Below are positions 63,733-64,000 of a DNA stretch of 64,000 bases, in pieces. Positions within the stretch are counted from its first letter, which is position 1. Every line of letters starts with the position of its first letter. Under the pieces are notes generated by a model. The model was given only the letters and a program-made list of their open reading frames with translations, was not told the DNA's origin and searched no databases. Source of the stretch: Cryoendolithus antarcticus. Taxonomy: Eukaryota > Ascomycota > Dothideomycetes > Cladosporiales > Cladosporiaceae. A program made the position numbers and the translations under genes. The stretch covers positions 434,001-498,000 of the forward strand of contig NAJO01000013.1 of the NCBI GenBank assembly GCA_002077065.1. Reading direction: 5' to 3'.

Positions 63733-64000
63733 CTAACCCATTCCATTCCCACACGAATGCTCCTTCACATACTCCCCGCCCTTCTCCATCCACTCCGCCC
63801 GACTAATGAACGCCTGCCTCCCCTCCACGCTCTGCGCCCAGCTCGCCGCGCCCCTCCAAGCATCCAGCAGTGGGTCCTTCGCACGCCTCACCCTTAGCTC
63901 TAGATCCACGGGTAGCACAGCCCTAAGCTCACTCTCCAACCGCCGATCAAAGTTCTCGAAAAGCGAGTACCCTCCCGTCAAGAACACATCCCCCGCCACC
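63733..64000 (-). CDS. ARP5: actin-related protein 5, C-terminal part (runs off the window)
   Basis: Partial: the reading frame is open at the right edge, and only about the last 88 residues are present. The segment DVFLTGGYSLFENFDRRLES and ELRAVLPVDLELRVRRAKDP, followed by LLDAWRGAASWA, matches the final actin-fold region of Arp5 (homologues read DVFLTGGNTLFQGFEERL...DAWRGAAQW). Arp5 is an INO80 subunit that, with Ies6, couples ATP hydrolysis to nucleosome sliding. The stop is at 63733-63735 (TAG). Its 5' part lies beyond position 64000. Confidence 0.85.
   Translation of the reverse strand, partial: VAGDVFLTGGYSLFENFDRRLESELRAVLPVDLELRVRRAKDPLLDAWRGAASWAQSVEGRQAFISRAEWMEKGGEYVKEHSCGNGMG

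Overview
The window looks like nuclear DNA of a filamentous ascomycete, most likely a dothideomycete. The evidence is intron-bearing genes with short (about 45-80 nt) GT-AG introns, CTNAC-like branch sites, single-copy eukaryotic housekeeping genes, and fungus-specific families (fungal-type FAS1, DASH subunit DAD4, SFL1-like HSF factor, VIP1-like RRM protein, KGG/con-10-like tail). The order and genus are inference. Many of the longest open frames begin at GTG/TTG/CTG, so ATG starts were reassigned by reading the sequence. Exon junctions were worked out by hand from splice consensus, reading phase and remembered family sequences.

Layout. 1-9.4 kb: fatty acid synthase beta subunit (FAS1), converging on a cytochrome b5-FMN 2-hydroxyacid dehydrogenase ending in a peroxisomal SKL tripeptide. 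9.8-13.7 kb: an unfamiliar cysteine-rich gene with tandem 141-bp repeats, an internal Zn2Cys6-like motif and an HExxH motif, flanked by diverged direct repeats. 14-21.5 kb: an acidic/basic hypothetical protein, a VIP1-like RRM protein with a metallothionein-like tail, a protein of eight DGTF repeats, and an SFL1-like HSF-domain regulator. 22.5-31.6 kb: accessory-looking region with an F-box gene, an F-box/2EXR-like gene with an in-frame stop, and three tandem paralogues of one F-box family (one broken, one truncated, one intact). 31.8-46.6 kb: housekeeping block with ARPC5, a large unknown membrane protein, galactokinase GAL1, nuclear transport factor NTF2, INO80 subunit ARP8, mitochondrial SAM50 and an unknown gene. 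46.8-50.1 kb: two tandem paralogous secreted cysteine-containing proteins with identical intron phases. 50.7-64 kb: HRI1, YIP1, a disordered unknown protein, a tRNA-Ala(TGC), a FAD oxidoreductase, DAD4, the U3 snoRNP WD-repeat protein UTP17/NAN1, RNA polymerase subunit RPB10, and the 3' end of ARP5 running off the right edge.

The genes do not form one pathway; this is ordinary fungal gene order. Points of coherence are two INO80 actin-related proteins (ARP8, ARP5) about 21 kb apart, two lineages of locally duplicated genes (F-box and secreted), and several compact divergent or convergent pairs (ARPC5/membrane protein, NTF2/ARP8, UTP17/RPB10, HRI1/YIP1 with stops 12 bp apart). No CRISPR, rRNA, intact transposon or secondary-metabolite cluster was seen.
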